The notes under the pieces: generated by a model
What the model was told of the DNA's origin: nothing
What the model saw: the letters and a program-made list of their open reading frames with translations, nothing else
The model's database searches: none
Translations under genes and position numbers: made by a program
Shown: one piece after another, positions 18,618 through 27,709 of the stretch
How positions within the stretch are numbered: the stretch's first letter is position 1
Layout of the letters: each line of letters starts with the position of its first letter
Source of the DNA: Nakamurella sp. PAMC28650
GTDB taxonomy: Bacteria; Actinomycetota; Actinomycetes; Mycobacteriales; Nakamurellaceae
Length of the DNA: 64,000 nucleotides
NCBI RefSeq assembly: GCF_014303395.1
Contig: NZ_CP060298.1
Span: 4,483,001 to 4,547,000 of the forward strand
Direction: 5' to 3'

Positions 18618-20280
18618 GCTTGCGGTGGGTGACCCGATGGGGGCGGGCTGCCTCCGCTCCCATCCGGGAGATCTTGTTCTTCTCGTAGTCGGAGAAGTTG
18701 CCCTCGAAGAAGAACCACTGCGCGGGGTCCGCGTCGTTGCCCTCCCAGGCCAGGATGTGGGTGCAGGTCCGGTCCAGGAACCAGCGATCGTGCGAGATCA
18801 CCACCGCGCAGCCCGGGAAGTTCTCCAGGGCATTCTCCAGCGAGCTGAGCGTCTCGACGTCGAGGTCGTTGGTCGGTTCGTCGAGCAGGATCAGGTTGCC
18901 GCCCTCCTTGAGGGTCAGCGCCAGGTTGAGCCGGTTGCGCTCCCCACCGGAGAGCACACCGGCCGCCTTCTGCTGATCAGGACCCTTGAAACCGAAGGCC
19001 GATACGTAGGCACGGGAGGGCATCTCGGTGTGGCCGACCTTGATGTAGTCGTTGCCTTCGGAAACGGTCTCCCAGACGTTCTTCTTCGGGTCGAGGCCGC
19101 CGCGGTTCTGGTCGACGTACGAGAGCTTGACCGTCTCGCCGACCTTGACGTTGCCGGAGTCGACGTCCTCGAGACCGACGATGGTCTTGAACAGGGTCGT
19201 CTTGCCGACACCGTTCGGGCCGATCACGCCGACGATGCCGTTGCGGGGCAGGGTGAACGACAGACCGTCGATCAGCACCCGATCGCCGAAGCCCTTCTTG
19301 AGCTTGTCGACCTCCACCACGATCGACCCCAGACGCGGGCCCATCGGGATCTGGATCTCCTCGAAGTCGAGCTTCCGAGTGCGGTCGGCCTCGGCTGCCA
19401 TCTCCTCGTACCGGTCCAGACGGGCCTTGTTCTTGGCCTGCCGGGCCTTGGCACCGGAACGCACCCAGGCCAGTTCCTCGCGGAGCCGCTTGGCCAGCTT
19501 GGCGTCCTTGCGCCCCTCCACCGACATTCGGTCGGCCTTCTTCTCCAGATACGTCGAGTAGTTGCCCTCGTAGGGGATCAGCCGCCCGCGGTCGACCTCG
19601 GCGATCCACTCCGCCACGTTGTCCAGGAAGTAGCGATCGTGGGTGACGGCGAGGACGGCACCGGCATACCCGGACAGGAACTGCTCCAGCCAGAGCACGG
19701 ACTCGGCATCCAGGTGGTTGGTCGGTTCGTCCAGGAGAAGCAGATCCGGCGCCGAGAGCAGCAGCTGGCACAACGCGACGCGGCGGCGCTCGCCACCGGA
19801 CAGGATCGTCACGTCGGCATCGCCCGGCGGGCAGCGGAGCGCGTCCATCGCCTGGTCGATCTGCGCCTCCAGATCCCAGGCGCCGGCGTGGTCCAGCTCC
19901 TCCTGGAGCGTGCCCATCTCCTCGAGGAGCTCGTCGGTGTAGTCGGTCTCCATCTCGGCGAGCACGGCGTTGTACCGGGCGAGCTTGGCGTTCAGCGGAC
20001 CGAAGGCCTCCTGGATGTTCTCCAGCACGTTCTTCGTCGCGTCCAGGACCGGCTCCTGCATCAGGATGCCGACCGTGTAACCGGGCGTCAGGAACGCTTC
20101 ACCATTGCTCGGAGTGTCGAGTCCGGCCATGATCTTCAGCAGCGTCGACTTGCCGGCACCGTTGGGGCCGACCACACCGATCTTCGCGCCCGGATAGAAC
20201 GACATCGTCACGTCGTCGAGGATGACCTTGTCACCCAAGGCCTTGCGGGCCTTCTTCATTGTGTAGATAAATTCAGGCAC
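18601..20280 (-). CDS. ettA: ABC-F translational throttle EttA
   Basis: 559 residues with two ABC nucleotide-binding domains and no membrane segments. Walker A motifs are GPNGAGKST and GPNGVGKTT; signature motifs are LSGGERRRVAL and LSGGERNRLNL; the Walker B regions read LLLDEPTNHLD and LLDEPTNDLD. EttA-type ABC-F proteins bind the ribosomal E site and gate the first peptide bond according to ATP/ADP. The GTG at 20280 is set by GAGAGGGA just upstream and the standard N-terminus VPEFIYTMKKARK. The C-terminus ends inside a tandem repeat. Confidence 0.95.
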   Translation of the reverse strand: MPEFIYTMKKARKALGDKVILDDVTMSFYPGAKIGVVGPNGAGKSTLLKIMAGLDTPSNGEAFLTPGYTVGILMQEPVLDATKNVLENIQEAFGPLNAKLARYNAVLAEMETDYTDELLEEMGTLQEELDHAGAWDLEAQIDQAMDALRCPPGDADVTILSGGERRRVALCQLLLSAPDLLLLDEPTNHLDAESVLWLEQFLSGYAGAVLAVTHDRYFLDNVAEWIAEVDRGRLIPYEGNYSTYLEKKADRMSVEGRKDAKLAKRLREELAWVRSGAKARQAKNKARLDRYEEMAAEADRTRKLDFEEIQIPMGPRLGSIVVEVDKLKKGFGDRVLIDGLSFTLPRNGIVGVIGPNGVGKTTLFKTIVGLEDVDSGNVKVGETVKLSYVDQNRGGLDPKKNVWETVSEGNDYIKVGHTEMPSRAYVSAFGFKGPDQQKAAGVLSGGERNRLNLALTLKEGGNLILLDEPTNDLDVETLSSLENALENFPGCAVVISHDRWFLDRTCTHILAWEGNDADPAQWFFFEGNFSDYEKNKISRMGAEAARPHRVTHRKLTRES

Positions 20281-20480
20281 GATTTCCCTCTCACCAGCAG
20301 CTTCGGATGCGTCCCGCACCGGGCCCGTCGGACCGGGCCATCGGGACAGGCTGCAGGGCTCCGGCCCGCCCGCGCCCAAACGCGGACCACGTGCCGGCCG
20401 GAGACGACAGCCACTGCATAGTCTGCCTCACGCTGCGACCGGGCCGAGCCGCCCGGCCGATCGCGCCCCGGTGACAGGGG

Positions 20481-20984
20481 TCAGAAGGCGGGCTCCAGCT
20501 CCACCGTGCCTGCCGGCCCGATCGACTCCTGGAACGGATCGACGACCTCCATCACCGGATCGACGGTGGGAGTACCGGCCCCCACACCCTCGGCCACCGC
20601 CGCCGGAGCGAAGTCCGGCACACCGGCCGGGTCGCGCTTGATCCGCCCGGCGGCCCTGGCCACGTCGATCGCAATGTGCTCCGCCTTGCATTCCGTCGAG
20701 TACTCCGTCGCTCCGTTGCGCTCGAACTTGCGCGTGACCATACGTCCCTCGAGGAGTATCGGATCGCCTTTGCGGACCATCTGCAGCACCGAGGCCCCGA
20801 GCTTGCTCCAGGCCACCACGAACACCGAGAATTCGTCACCGTCGACCCACTCACCGGCCGCGTCGTCGTACCGCCGCTCGGTCGACATCATCCGGAACCA
20901 CACCCGGTCGCCCTTGGCCCCGGAGATCGTCGGGTTGGTCGCCGCCCGCCCCGCCATCTTGAGTTCTGCTCCGTCGTTCCGCAT
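20481..20984 (-). CDS. ssb: Single-stranded DNA-binding protein, second SSB type
   Basis: 167 residues with an N-terminal OB fold: GRAATNPTISGAKGDRVWFR, then FSVFVVAWSKLGASVLQMVRKGDPILLEGR. The tail is acidic and Pro-rich but lacks the DDDIPF-type SSB tip; it ends ELEPAF. It resembles the accessory SSB encoded beside ettA in mycobacteria (Rv2478c) rather than the replication SSB near rpsF. GGGGGA lies upstream of the ATG. Confidence 0.88.
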   Translation of the reverse strand: MRNDGAELKMAGRAATNPTISGAKGDRVWFRMMSTERRYDDAAGEWVDGDEFSVFVVAWSKLGASVLQMVRKGDPILLEGRMVTRKFERNGATEYSTECKAEHIAIDVARAAGRIKRDPAGVPDFAPAAVAEGVGAGTPTVDPVMEVVDPFQESIGPAGTVELEPAF

Positions 20985-21120
20985 CGTCGTCCCCCTGTGT
21001 TCCGGGCATTTCGTCGCCCGATTCGCTTGTTGATGACTCCACGCTGACAGCCAGGACCCGGTCTCGACAGGGGCGAGGTCAGAATGTGGACAACTTGAGG
21101 CATGGGGACAACTCGGAGCG

Positions 21121-23199
21121 TCAGTCAGGCGTCGGCGAGGACCGTCCGGCCATGCCTGCGAGCATGTTGTTGTAAGCGTCGAGCTCCTCGTCGCCGGCCT
21201 TGTCCTTGTGCCGGTCGACCCGCTTGTTCTCCCGGTCGTCGGACTTGGCCCACTGCGCCAGCAGCGCGATCATCACGATGATGATCGGCAGCTCGGTGGC
21301 GCCCCACGCGATGGCGCCGCCCAGCTTCTGGTCCGCGAGCAGATCCGTGACCCAGGGCAGCGCGAGACCGCGGTAGAAGGTCGGAGCCAGCAGGGTGTGC
21401 GAACTCATCAGGGCCAGGCCGAAGAACGCGTGGAACGGCAACGCCGCCAGCAGCAGTCCGAGCCTGACCATCGGCTGCACCCGTCGCGGGCCGGGGTCGA
21501 TCCCGATGATGACCCAGTAGTACAGGTAGCCGACCACCAGGAAGTGCACGCTCATCAACAGGTGACCGAAGTGGGACCCGATCATGTCGGCGAACAGGCC
21601 GGTGAAGTAGATGGCGTAGAAGGACCCGATGAACAGCGGCAGCACCACCAGCGGGTGGGTGAGGAACCTGGCCACCCGCCCGTGGACGGTGGCGACGATC
21701 GCTTCCCGCAGCCCGGGTGGATTGTTCCGGCCGGCCACCGGCAGCGCCCGCAATGCCAGGGTCACGGGCGCACCGAGGACGAGCAGGATCGGGGCCATCA
21801 TGCCGAGCATCATGTGCGAGATCATGTGCAGGGAGAACTGGGTCTGTGCGTAACGACCCAGCCCGGAGGACGTGGCGATCAGCACGATGAAGCAGCCGAT
21901 CATCCACGCCCAGGTACGGCCGACCGGCCAGGCGTCGCCGCGCTTGCGCAGACGGCGGACGCCGACGGCGTACAGCACCGCCGCGATGACGACGGCCGTC
22001 CCCAGCAGGTAGTCGAAACGCCAGTCGAACAGCAGCCGGGAGATCGTCGGCGCGCCGGCGAGCGGGAAACCGAGAATCGGCTCGACCGCCGCGTTGAGCC
22101 CGGTGGGCAACACTCCGGGGGGCGGCGGTGGCGCGGTCCGACCGAGGGCGGCGGCGACGCCGACCGTCGCGCCCATGATCAGCAGTTCGACGGAAGCCAG
22201 CCGCACCAGCGGGCGGCGCCTGCCCTGCTCGATGGCCGGCAGAGTGCGCTTCCGGTGGGCGAAGCCGATGATGCCCAGGGTGACCAGGGCGAGAAATTTG
22301 ACGGCCACCAGGCGGCCGTAGCTGGTGGTCCAGAGGTCCGAGATGTACGTCAGCCGGATCCAGGCGTTTGCGATTCCGGAGATCCCGACGGCGACGAAGG
22401 CGACCAGGGCCAGCGCGGAATACCGGCGGGCGACCACCGGCAGGTTCGGGACGTTCTGCCGCACCATGCCCAGGAACCCGAGGAGGCCGCCGATCCAGAT
22501 CGAGATGCCGACCAGGTGGAAGATCATGGTGTCGACGGCGACATCGTGATCACTCGAACCGGAGGCGTGGCCGGACAGTGCCTGGGGCAGAAGGGCACCG
22601 AGAGCGGCGAGCGTGAGGACGAAGGCCCACCCCGGTCGCAGGACGATCCGTGACAGGAGTGCGATCAGCGCTGCGATGACGGCACAGATCAGGTAGCCAC
22701 GGACGTTGGTGAAACCCTGGAGGCCGTTCAGAACGACATGGGCGGATACGGCCCTGCCGATCGGAACGCCGGAGATGTCAGCCATGGTCAGCGGCACCAT
22801 CGCGAGTGACACTGCCGTCCAGACCCAGGCCGCCAGCGAGGCTGCCCTGAGCGCCCGATAACCGCCCACGTCCAGGATGCCCGACTTCTGCGGCGGGGCC
22901 AGCGCGACGGCGGCGATCAGCCAACCGATCGTCAGGGCGGCCGATAGGTCGAACAGGCCTTTCATGGCGGCCAGCAGCAGTTCCGTGAACTGCCCGGAAT
23001 CGGGGATCCCGGGGAGCTGGTTCCGGGACGGCAGGAAGATCGAGAGCACCACGGCCACGCTGGCGCCGATCACCACGGTCGCCATCGCGACCACCGTCAC
23101 CCGCCAGCGGCCGCCCGGACCATTCGAGGCTGCGGCTGTTTCACTCGGTGCGTCGGGAATCCGGACGTCACCGGCGTCGGTGGACGTCGCTTCTTGCAC
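21121..23199 (-). CDS. CopD-CtaG membrane protein, copper/cytochrome oxidase assembly
   Basis: 692 residues with many transmembrane helices in two halves. The N-terminal half (to about 350) is CopD-like, with a His-containing helix stretch SGHASGSSDHDVAVDTMIFH. The C-terminal half (about 390-660) is CtaG of the caa3 type, with FSLHMISHMMLGMMAPILLV and SHFGHLLMSVHFLVVGYLYY, whose His and Met residues probably handle copper. It is expected to deliver copper to the respiratory oxidase across the membrane. The start is GTG 23199. Confidence 0.9.
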   Translation of the reverse strand: MQEATSTDAGDVRIPDAPSETAAASNGPGGRWRVTVVAMATVVIGASVAVVLSIFLPSRNQLPGIPDSGQFTELLLAAMKGLFDLSAALTIGWLIAAVALAPPQKSGILDVGGYRALRAASLAAWVWTAVSLAMVPLTMADISGVPIGRAVSAHVVLNGLQGFTNVRGYLICAVIAALIALLSRIVLRPGWAFVLTLAALGALLPQALSGHASGSSDHDVAVDTMIFHLVGISIWIGGLLGFLGMVRQNVPNLPVVARRYSALALVAFVAVGISGIANAWIRLTYISDLWTTSYGRLVAVKFLALVTLGIIGFAHRKRTLPAIEQGRRRPLVRLASVELLIMGATVGVAAALGRTAPPPPPGVLPTGLNAAVEPILGFPLAGAPTISRLLFDWRFDYLLGTAVVIAAVLYAVGVRRLRKRGDAWPVGRTWAWMIGCFIVLIATSSGLGRYAQTQFSLHMISHMMLGMMAPILLVLGAPVTLALRALPVAGRNNPPGLREAIVATVHGRVARFLTHPLVVLPLFIGSFYAIYFTGLFADMIGSHFGHLLMSVHFLVVGYLYYWVIIGIDPGPRRVQPMVRLGLLLAALPFHAFFGLALMSSHTLLAPTFYRGLALPWVTDLLADQKLGGAIAWGATELPIIIVMIALLAQWAKSDDRENKRVDRHKDKAGDEELDAYNNMLAGMAGRSSPTPD

Positions 23200-23273
23200 A
23201 TGTCGAGGGTACCCAGCCGAACCGGTTCCGGTGGCGGGACGAAGGTCCCGGTGCGATGGTAGTACTCATTTGA

Positions 23274-23324
23274 TGCAACTCTCCGGTTGCTTTTCGGCCG
23301 ACTTCATGCAACCCTCTTGTTGCA
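23274..23324. promoter_or_regulatory. Two TGCAAC-N6-GTTGC dyads, probable ArsR operators
   Basis: TGCAAC-TCTCCG-GTTGC (23274-23290) and TGCAAC-CCTCTT-GTTGCA (23307-23324) lie 33 bp apart, about three helical turns. They sit directly upstream of the SRPBCC-arsR pair starting at 23351. Spacing and symmetry suit a dimeric winged-helix repressor, and the ArsR encoded by the second gene is the obvious candidate. Confidence 0.65.
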
Positions 23325-23350
23325 GATACCCCGACCGAGAGGAACTCGCC

Positions 23351-23788
23351 ATGGAAGACCGAATCGAACGACAGATCACCATCGACGCATCGCTGGACCG
23401 GGTCTGGGAACTGGTCACCGAGCCCGGCTGGTGGGCCCCGACCGACCAGCCGGTGAGGATCGACCGACAGCCCGGCGCGATCACCGTGCGGGACAGCAGC
23501 AAATGGGGGCAGTTCCCGGTGGCCGTCGTGACCATGGACCCGAAGACGTATGCCGCATTCCGGTGGGCCAGCCAGTTCCCGGGCGAGGAATTGACGCCCG
23601 GCAACTGCACCCTGGTGGAGTTCTACGTCTCCCCCACCGGCGAAGGCGTGAAGGTCCGGGTCGTCGAATCCGGCTTCAGCATCCTGGACGCCTCCGAGGC
23701 CGTGCGGGAAGCCGGTCTCGAGAGCAACGCGGGGGGCTGGACGCAGGAACTCGCCGCGTTGGCCGGGCGAGCGGTCCAGGCAGCATGA
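23351..23788 (+). CDS. SRPBCC (START-like/AHSA1) domain protein
   Basis: 145 residues with a single START-like fold: RIERQITIDASLDRVWELVTEPGWWAPTD at the start, then FRWASQFPGEEL in the cavity region. Such proteins bind hydrophobic ligands and are commonly encoded with an ArsR repressor, as here. The ATG at 23351 has GAGGAA 7 bases upstream. Its stop overlaps the ArsR start by 4 bases (ATGA). Ligand unknown. Confidence 0.88.
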   Translation: MEDRIERQITIDASLDRVWELVTEPGWWAPTDQPVRIDRQPGAITVRDSSKWGQFPVAVVTMDPKTYAAFRWASQFPGEELTPGNCTLVEFYVSPTGEGVKVRVVESGFSILDASEAVREAGLESNAGGWTQELAALAGRAVQAA

Positions 23789-24123
23789 CGACGGCCACCG
23801 ACCGGGTGTTCGTCGCCCTGGCGGACCCGACCCGCCGGCAGCTGCTGGAGATCATCCATCGGCAGACCACCTGCAGCGCCAGTGCTCTGGCCAGAGAACT
23901 TCCGGTGTCCCGCCAGGCGATCGTCAAACACCTGGCGGTTCTGGCGGAAGCGGACCTGGTGGGCAGCGAGCGCCGGGGCCGAGAGATCGTCTTCGACGTG
24001 CGGCCGGAAACACTGGTCGCGACCGCGTCGTGGATGACGTCGCTGGCTGCCACCTGGGACGCCAGACTGACAGCTCTGAAGGCCGCGGCCGAGGCGAAGG
24101 GACACGAGGCGGCGGTGATGTAG
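23785..24123 (+). CDS. ArsR-family transcriptional repressor
   Basis: 112 residues with a winged helix: VFVALADPTRRQLLEII, then ASALARELPVSRQAIVKHLA as the recognition helix region. No metal-binding ELCVC motif is present, so it is of the non-metal ArsR type paired with SRPBCC proteins. It overlaps the SRPBCC gene by 4 bases and probably autoregulates through the two dyads at 23274-23324. Confidence 0.9.
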   Translation: MTTATDRVFVALADPTRRQLLEIIHRQTTCSASALARELPVSRQAIVKHLAVLAEADLVGSERRGREIVFDVRPETLVATASWMTSLAATWDARLTALKAAAEAKGHEAAVM

Positions 24124-24217
24124 CCGTGATGTGGCGGGATGCACCGGCGCTCGGGCCAGCCGTCCGGGCTCACCGTGCGAGGCATGCAGCCGGGGTTCGA
24201 TAGGCTCCCCCTTGCAA

Positions 24218-24291
24218 GCGCTCGTAGCTCAGCTGGATAGAGCAGCGGACTTCTAATCCGCCGGTCGCAGGTTCGAATCCTGCCGGGCGCA
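24218..24291 (+). tRNA. tRNA-Arg (anticodon TCT)
   Basis: A complete 74-nt cloverleaf. The acceptor stem GCGCTCG pairs with CGGGCGC (one G-T pair) and is followed by discriminator A. The D arm, GCGGA-CTTCTAA-TCCGC anticodon arm and GCAGGTTCGAATCCTGC T arm are all intact. Anticodon TCT reads AGA. CCA is not encoded. tRNA-Arg genes are frequent integration sites, and the DNA downstream is a graveyard of partial genes. Confidence 0.97.
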
Positions 24292-24520
24292 CTTTTCGCA
24301 GTTCAGAGCGCTGTAGCTCGAGAACCGTTCCCAACGATTCCCCAACTGCACGTTGACTTCACGTTTTCAGTCTGCAGGGTCGAGCACAGAACGAGCGAGA
24401 GCTGCCGTCGAAAGATGCCCCGGCAGCGTCTGGCTCTACTCGCCGTCGGGCCGGTTGCGGTCGTCCTGATGTCGCGGGCCCCGGCCGAGGTGATCACCCG
24501 CGAGGCGGGCTTCGAGCTAC

Positions 24521-24700
24521 TCACGGAGTTTCGAACAGGCACGCCAAGACGCGCTCAAGGCCGGGTTCGGCGGGTTGGTGTTGGTCGAGCCTGGTCAGGA
24601 AGTCGGCGAGGTCGTTGCTGGTGAACTTCCATTTGAACGGTTTCGCGGCTTGGTGGTAGCGGCCTCGAAGTTGGCGAGCCGTTCGACGCCATCGCCGAGG
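24521..24700 (-). pseudogene. IS630-family transposase, C-terminal remnant
   Basis: On the minus strand one frame reads RYHQAAKPFKWKFTSNDLAD, then FLTRLDQHQPAEPGLERVLA, stopping at TGA (24521-24523). The KPFKWKFT segment is a hallmark of the IS630 transposase C-terminus. The DDE core is absent and upstream similarity is lost by about 24700. It is a dead fragment of a former insertion beside tRNA-Arg. Confidence 0.6.
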
Positions 24701-25133
24701 TCATCGAAGTCGTCAGTTGGCCCTGGTGCACTCCGAGTCAACGCCACCCGGACCCAGCCCGCGGTCCTATGAATGCCGGAACTTCCGAATAACGGGGGGT
24801 GCAAGCATTCTCCCGACCAGCTGACCCTCGCTCCGGATTTCGACGACAGTGACTTCAAGTCCGCAGGCCGAGCATGGCGACGACCACAGATGAATCGTTG
24901 ACGAAATAGCACAAGCCCACCGTGGTTGAACCGGCGTTCAAAGGCGTATCGAAGGAAGGTTGCCGGGCCCACCGGCCCGCCGATGATCGGGCCAGGACGC
25001 CAGTCGGCATCGTGCTCTGGCTGACGGTCATATCGCTCACCTCGTCCCTGGCAGGGCACCCCGCCGATGTCCTCGGCTTCGACGCATCCCGTCAGAACGG
25101 TCAATCGGCCGTCGATCTCGCAGCGAGTCTGAT
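24701..25133. other. Degenerate stretch, nothing recognised
   Basis: Short open frames occur on both strands but none resembles a protein family or has a convincing ribosome site. The base composition is less biased than in the backbone genes. It is best read as eroded DNA between the IS630 remnant and the PadR gene. Confidence 0.4.
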
Positions 25134-25146
25134 AACAAGGGTTGTT
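25134..25146. promoter_or_regulatory. Short dyad upstream of the PadR gene
   Basis: AACAA-GGG-TTGTT is a perfect 5-bp inverted repeat 30 bases before the PadR start. It is followed by CTACCTAGG, which could be part of a promoter. It is a candidate autoregulatory operator, judged by position only. Confidence 0.35.
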
Positions 25147-25176
25147 CTCTACCTAGGGGTCGGCTAGGCTTGGCCA

Positions 25177-25515
25177 ATGGGATCTGACCCAAAGCCTCGG
25201 ATGACCCTCTCGACACAGGCAGTGCTTCGCGCACTATTGACCGACCCGACCTGCGAACGCTACGGATTGGAGATCTCGGCGGCAACCGGGCTCCCCAGTG
25301 GCACTTTGCATCCGATCCTGGCCCGCATCGAACATCTGGGATGGGTCGAGTCGGACTGGGAATCGATCGTTCCGCAGAAGGAAGGCCGGCCACGGCGACG
25401 TTACTACCGGCTCACCGCCGACGGCGCCGTCTCGGCTCGTTCGGCATTGGCAGAAGCCCACGCGGAGCGAACCCGCATCGTCAGTCGGTTTCGACCGGCC
25501 GGTGAAACAGCGTGA
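25177..25515 (+). CDS. PadR-family transcriptional regulator
   Basis: 112 residues with a PadR winged helix: TQAVLRALLTDPTCERYGLE, SGTLHPILARIEHLGWVESD, and the wing KEGRPRRRYYRLTADG. The effector is unknown. Its stop overlaps a GTG start of the next gene (25512), so the two are coupled. PadR repressors usually control an adjacent gene, making 25512-25934 the likely target. Confidence 0.88.
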   Translation: MGSDPKPRMTLSTQAVLRALLTDPTCERYGLEISAATGLPSGTLHPILARIEHLGWVESDWESIVPQKEGRPRRRYYRLTADGAVSARSALAEAHAERTRIVSRFRPAGETA

Positions 25516-25934
25516 AAAACCCGGCGCCGGGCTTCGTTGCGACGCCAACTCCACTGGCATCAGCGATGGTGTCCGTCAGCGTGCTGGCATTGCCGTCGAC
25601 TTCTCGAGATCGATACCGCGAGGAGTTTCGCGCCGAATTGTGTGCTCTGCACGTCGGCAAACAGATCGTCGAAGCCGCAGGGATCGTGATCTGCGCCCTG
25701 GCCCTGCGCCGTGCCCTCAAGGAGGAAGAGATGTCCATTTCACCGCAGCCCGCCAAACACCTGACCTGCCGGATCGGACGACACCATTACCTACTGATCG
25801 ACGACGAAAATCCGGAGGATCGACGCATCCACCACCGCGAATGCCGGGACTGCGGCAAGGTCAAGGAAGCCGGGCCGGACTACACGCCGACCAACGGCAA
25901 TTGGCTGGCCCGCGGATCGTTGGGCGGCTGGTGA
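25512..25934 (+). CDS. Partner of the PadR gene, possibly two proteins in one frame
   Basis: The frame gives 140 residues with two dissimilar halves. Residues 20-70 contain LPSTSRDRYREEFRAELCAL and a hydrophobic stretch, a pattern seen in membrane-linked proteins encoded after actinobacterial PadR genes. From Met74 (25731), preceded by AAGGAGG, the frame reads MSISPQPAKHLTCRIGRHHY and then HHRECRDCGKVKEAG, a small Cys-x2-Cys protein. The strong internal ribosome site suggests that the 67-residue C-terminal part is also, or mainly, made separately. Function unknown. Confidence 0.55.
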   Translation: MKNPAPGFVATPTPLASAMVSVSVLALPSTSRDRYREEFRAELCALHVGKQIVEAAGIVICALALRRALKEEEMSISPQPAKHLTCRIGRHHYLLIDDENPEDRRIHHRECRDCGKVKEAGPDYTPTNGNWLARGSLGGW

Positions 25935-26107
25935 ACTACTCGGGACCCCGGCGGACCCGCCTGACGGCAAACCACCCTTCTTCCCCTTCGCGTTCCCCTC
26001 CCACCTGGCCACCGGACCAGCGTCGTCGACGCCGTGGCCACTCACGACTCGGCCACAGGGCAGAGTTCCGTGTTCCCGGTCGACCGCAGTCGACCTGAAG
26101 AAGCAAC

Positions 26108-26330
26108 CGTGACCATCGACATCACGGCCTTGGAAACCGTGTCGGTGCTCGACGCTCAGAGGCTCAACGACGACACCGATTTCTTTGCGACAACACACTG
26201 CATGAGCCTGGCCGGATTCACCTGCGCGACGACAAGAGCGCCATCACCAACGACGGAATCCTGACCGTCTTTCTGCCGCCCGTTTCCTGGACGGCCCTCA
26301 GCCTCGGGAAATTGCAGTCAAAGCCGCGCC
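26108..26330 (+). pseudogene. Possible Hsp20 (alpha-crystallin) remnant
   Basis: Read across frames, this stretch gives LCDNTLHEPGRIHLRDDKSA, then NDGILTVFLP, and after a frame change PQPREIAVKAA. This resembles the end of an Hsp20 domain (…DGVLTVxxP…KPRxIxV). There is no intact frame. The similarity is short and inferred by eye. Confidence 0.35.
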
Positions 26331-26385
26331 TTATCTCGTAACAACGCGGGAAGCCTCAGCTGCAGATCTGTCGATCAAGACCCTG

Positions 26386-26961
26386 TTGCTTCTGGCCAAG
26401 GCCTGCCGCGAGCGTCGGCAGGTCACCTGCATCTACCAGCGGCACTCCGGCCTGTCCGGCCCACAACTGCTCGAGCCGCTGCACCTCGTGCACACGATGA
26501 ACCGGTGGTACCTCATCGCCCTCGCGACAGACACCGATGACTGGCGCACCTTCCGCGTCGACCGCATCACCGCACCAGCGATGACCTCGACGCCGAGCTA
26601 TCCACGCGAACCTCCTACCGACCTCGACTCCTTCCTCACCAGCCAGATCGGTTCCGGTGTACAGCAAGTCACTGGGACCATCCGCGTTCATGCGCCGTTG
26701 TCGGACGTTCCCGCCTGGATCATGCCGGCGTGGGGGACGATCACCGGCGGAGTCCAGCAGCACCTCGATCATCACCGCCGGCGCCGACAGCTACGGCGCG
26801 ATGGCCCGTTGGCTGCTGCTGCCGGACAGACCCCTGACCGTCATCGACCCGCCGGAACTGCGGTCGGCGTTTGCGGCGTTGGCTGCCGCCGCTGCACAAA
26901 TCGCCGAGCCGAAGGAACATGGAGGTCCATTCATCGACCCGCGGCCCGATCGTCAGCCGCT
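26386..26961 (+). pseudogene. WYL-domain regulator, truncated and frameshifted
   Basis: The WYL core is visible: CRERRQVTCIYQRHSG, LEPLHLVHTMNRWYLIALA, WRTFRVDRI. The N-terminal HTH is missing. Near 26745-26760 the reading frame shifts; the family-like tail continues in the next frame as ITAGADSYGAMARWLLLPD and FAALAAAAAQIAEP. It is a relic of a YafY-type ligand-sensing regulator. Confidence 0.65.
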
Positions 26962-26991
26962 GATTGGTCCGGATACCCACCCGGACGTGCA

Positions 26992-27276
26992 TCAGGCCGG
27001 ACCGAAACCCCGATAAGGAGTCAACGGGATGATGGTGAACTCCGAGAGCCCCGAGCGGGCCATCGGCAGCTCGTCCACCGTCAGCTGCGCAGCCGCCGGA
27101 TCCACGGCTTCGACCACGAAGCAGGCACCGGCCGTATCGCCCCGCAGCCAGATCTGCCGAACGACCCCGTCGGCATAGAGCTGACGAACCCGAGCCGTCT
27201 CCGATGGGATGATCTTCTCGAAATCCTCAGCAGAAAATGACTCGGTACGACGTCTACTCAAGACCATGAATTGCAC
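26992..27276 (-). CDS. Small dimeric alpha/beta-barrel protein (muconolactone isomerase/YciI-like)
   Basis: 94 residues from GTG 27276, which has AAGGAG 5 bases upstream. The sequence VQFMVLSRRRTESFSAEDFE, AGACFVVEAVDPAAAQ and FTIIPLTPYRGFGP fits small ferredoxin-like barrel enzymes such as muconolactone isomerase-type or YciI-type proteins. No catalytic residue can be named. It is divergent from nothing obvious and lies beside the decayed MerR gene on the same strand. Confidence 0.6.
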   Translation of the reverse strand: MQFMVLSRRRTESFSAEDFEKIIPSETARVRQLYADGVVRQIWLRGDTAGACFVVEAVDPAAAQLTVDELPMARSGLSEFTIIPLTPYRGFGPA

Positions 27277-27323
27277 GAAAGCTCCTTGAAAGGTGCGCGT
27301 ATCGGATATCTGCCGAGGCAACG

Positions 27324-27672
27324 TCAGGACGACTGTCGCAGCAGCTGGGAGACGGCATCCCGCTGACCGCCCAGCGACGTGAGTTTCACATCGATGCGAT
27401 CCAGCGTGTCACGCATCGCTGCCACCACCGATGGGCACAGTTCGATCTCCGGTCTCTCTCCCTGCGCGCAAGGCAGGATCTGCCGGATGGTGGTGGGTGC
27501 TGAAACCCGCGTCCAGCAGGCCCCGGATCTGACGGACCCGGAGCACCGACGCTGAATCGTAGGTGCGGTACCCGTTGCCCGACCGTGCGGACTCCATCAG
27601 ACCCTGCAGCTCGTAGTAGCGAAGCGCGCGCGAGCTCGTGCCGGCCCGCTCGGCAAGTTCGCCGATCAACAC
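27324..27672 (-). pseudogene. MerR-family regulator with a single-base frameshift
   Basis: MLIGELAERAGTSSRALRYY, then SGNGYRTYDSASVLRVRQIR is a normal MerR helix-turn-helix. After GLLDAGFST the frame breaks (an extra C near 27500). The family sequence resumes one frame over as TTIRQILPCAQGERPEIELC, then MRDTLDRIDVKLTSLGGQRD, to a stop at 27324. Either a recent mutation or a base-calling error. It faces an alpha/beta hydrolase across a MerR-type promoter, so it was or is the regulator of that gene. Confidence 0.75.
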
Positions 27673-27709
27673 AGGTATTGCCTCCCCTGGATTCCCGCCC
27701 GTCCCGGGC

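Noticed and set aside
16746-18632. Long antisense ORF over the glutamate dehydrogenase gene (628 codons)
   Set aside because: Low-complexity shadow frame without any family resemblance; the sense protein is highly conserved.
24218-24291. A duplicated tRNA 3' end (attR) marking the other edge of the island
   Set aside because: No second copy of the T-arm/acceptor sequence was found later in the window.
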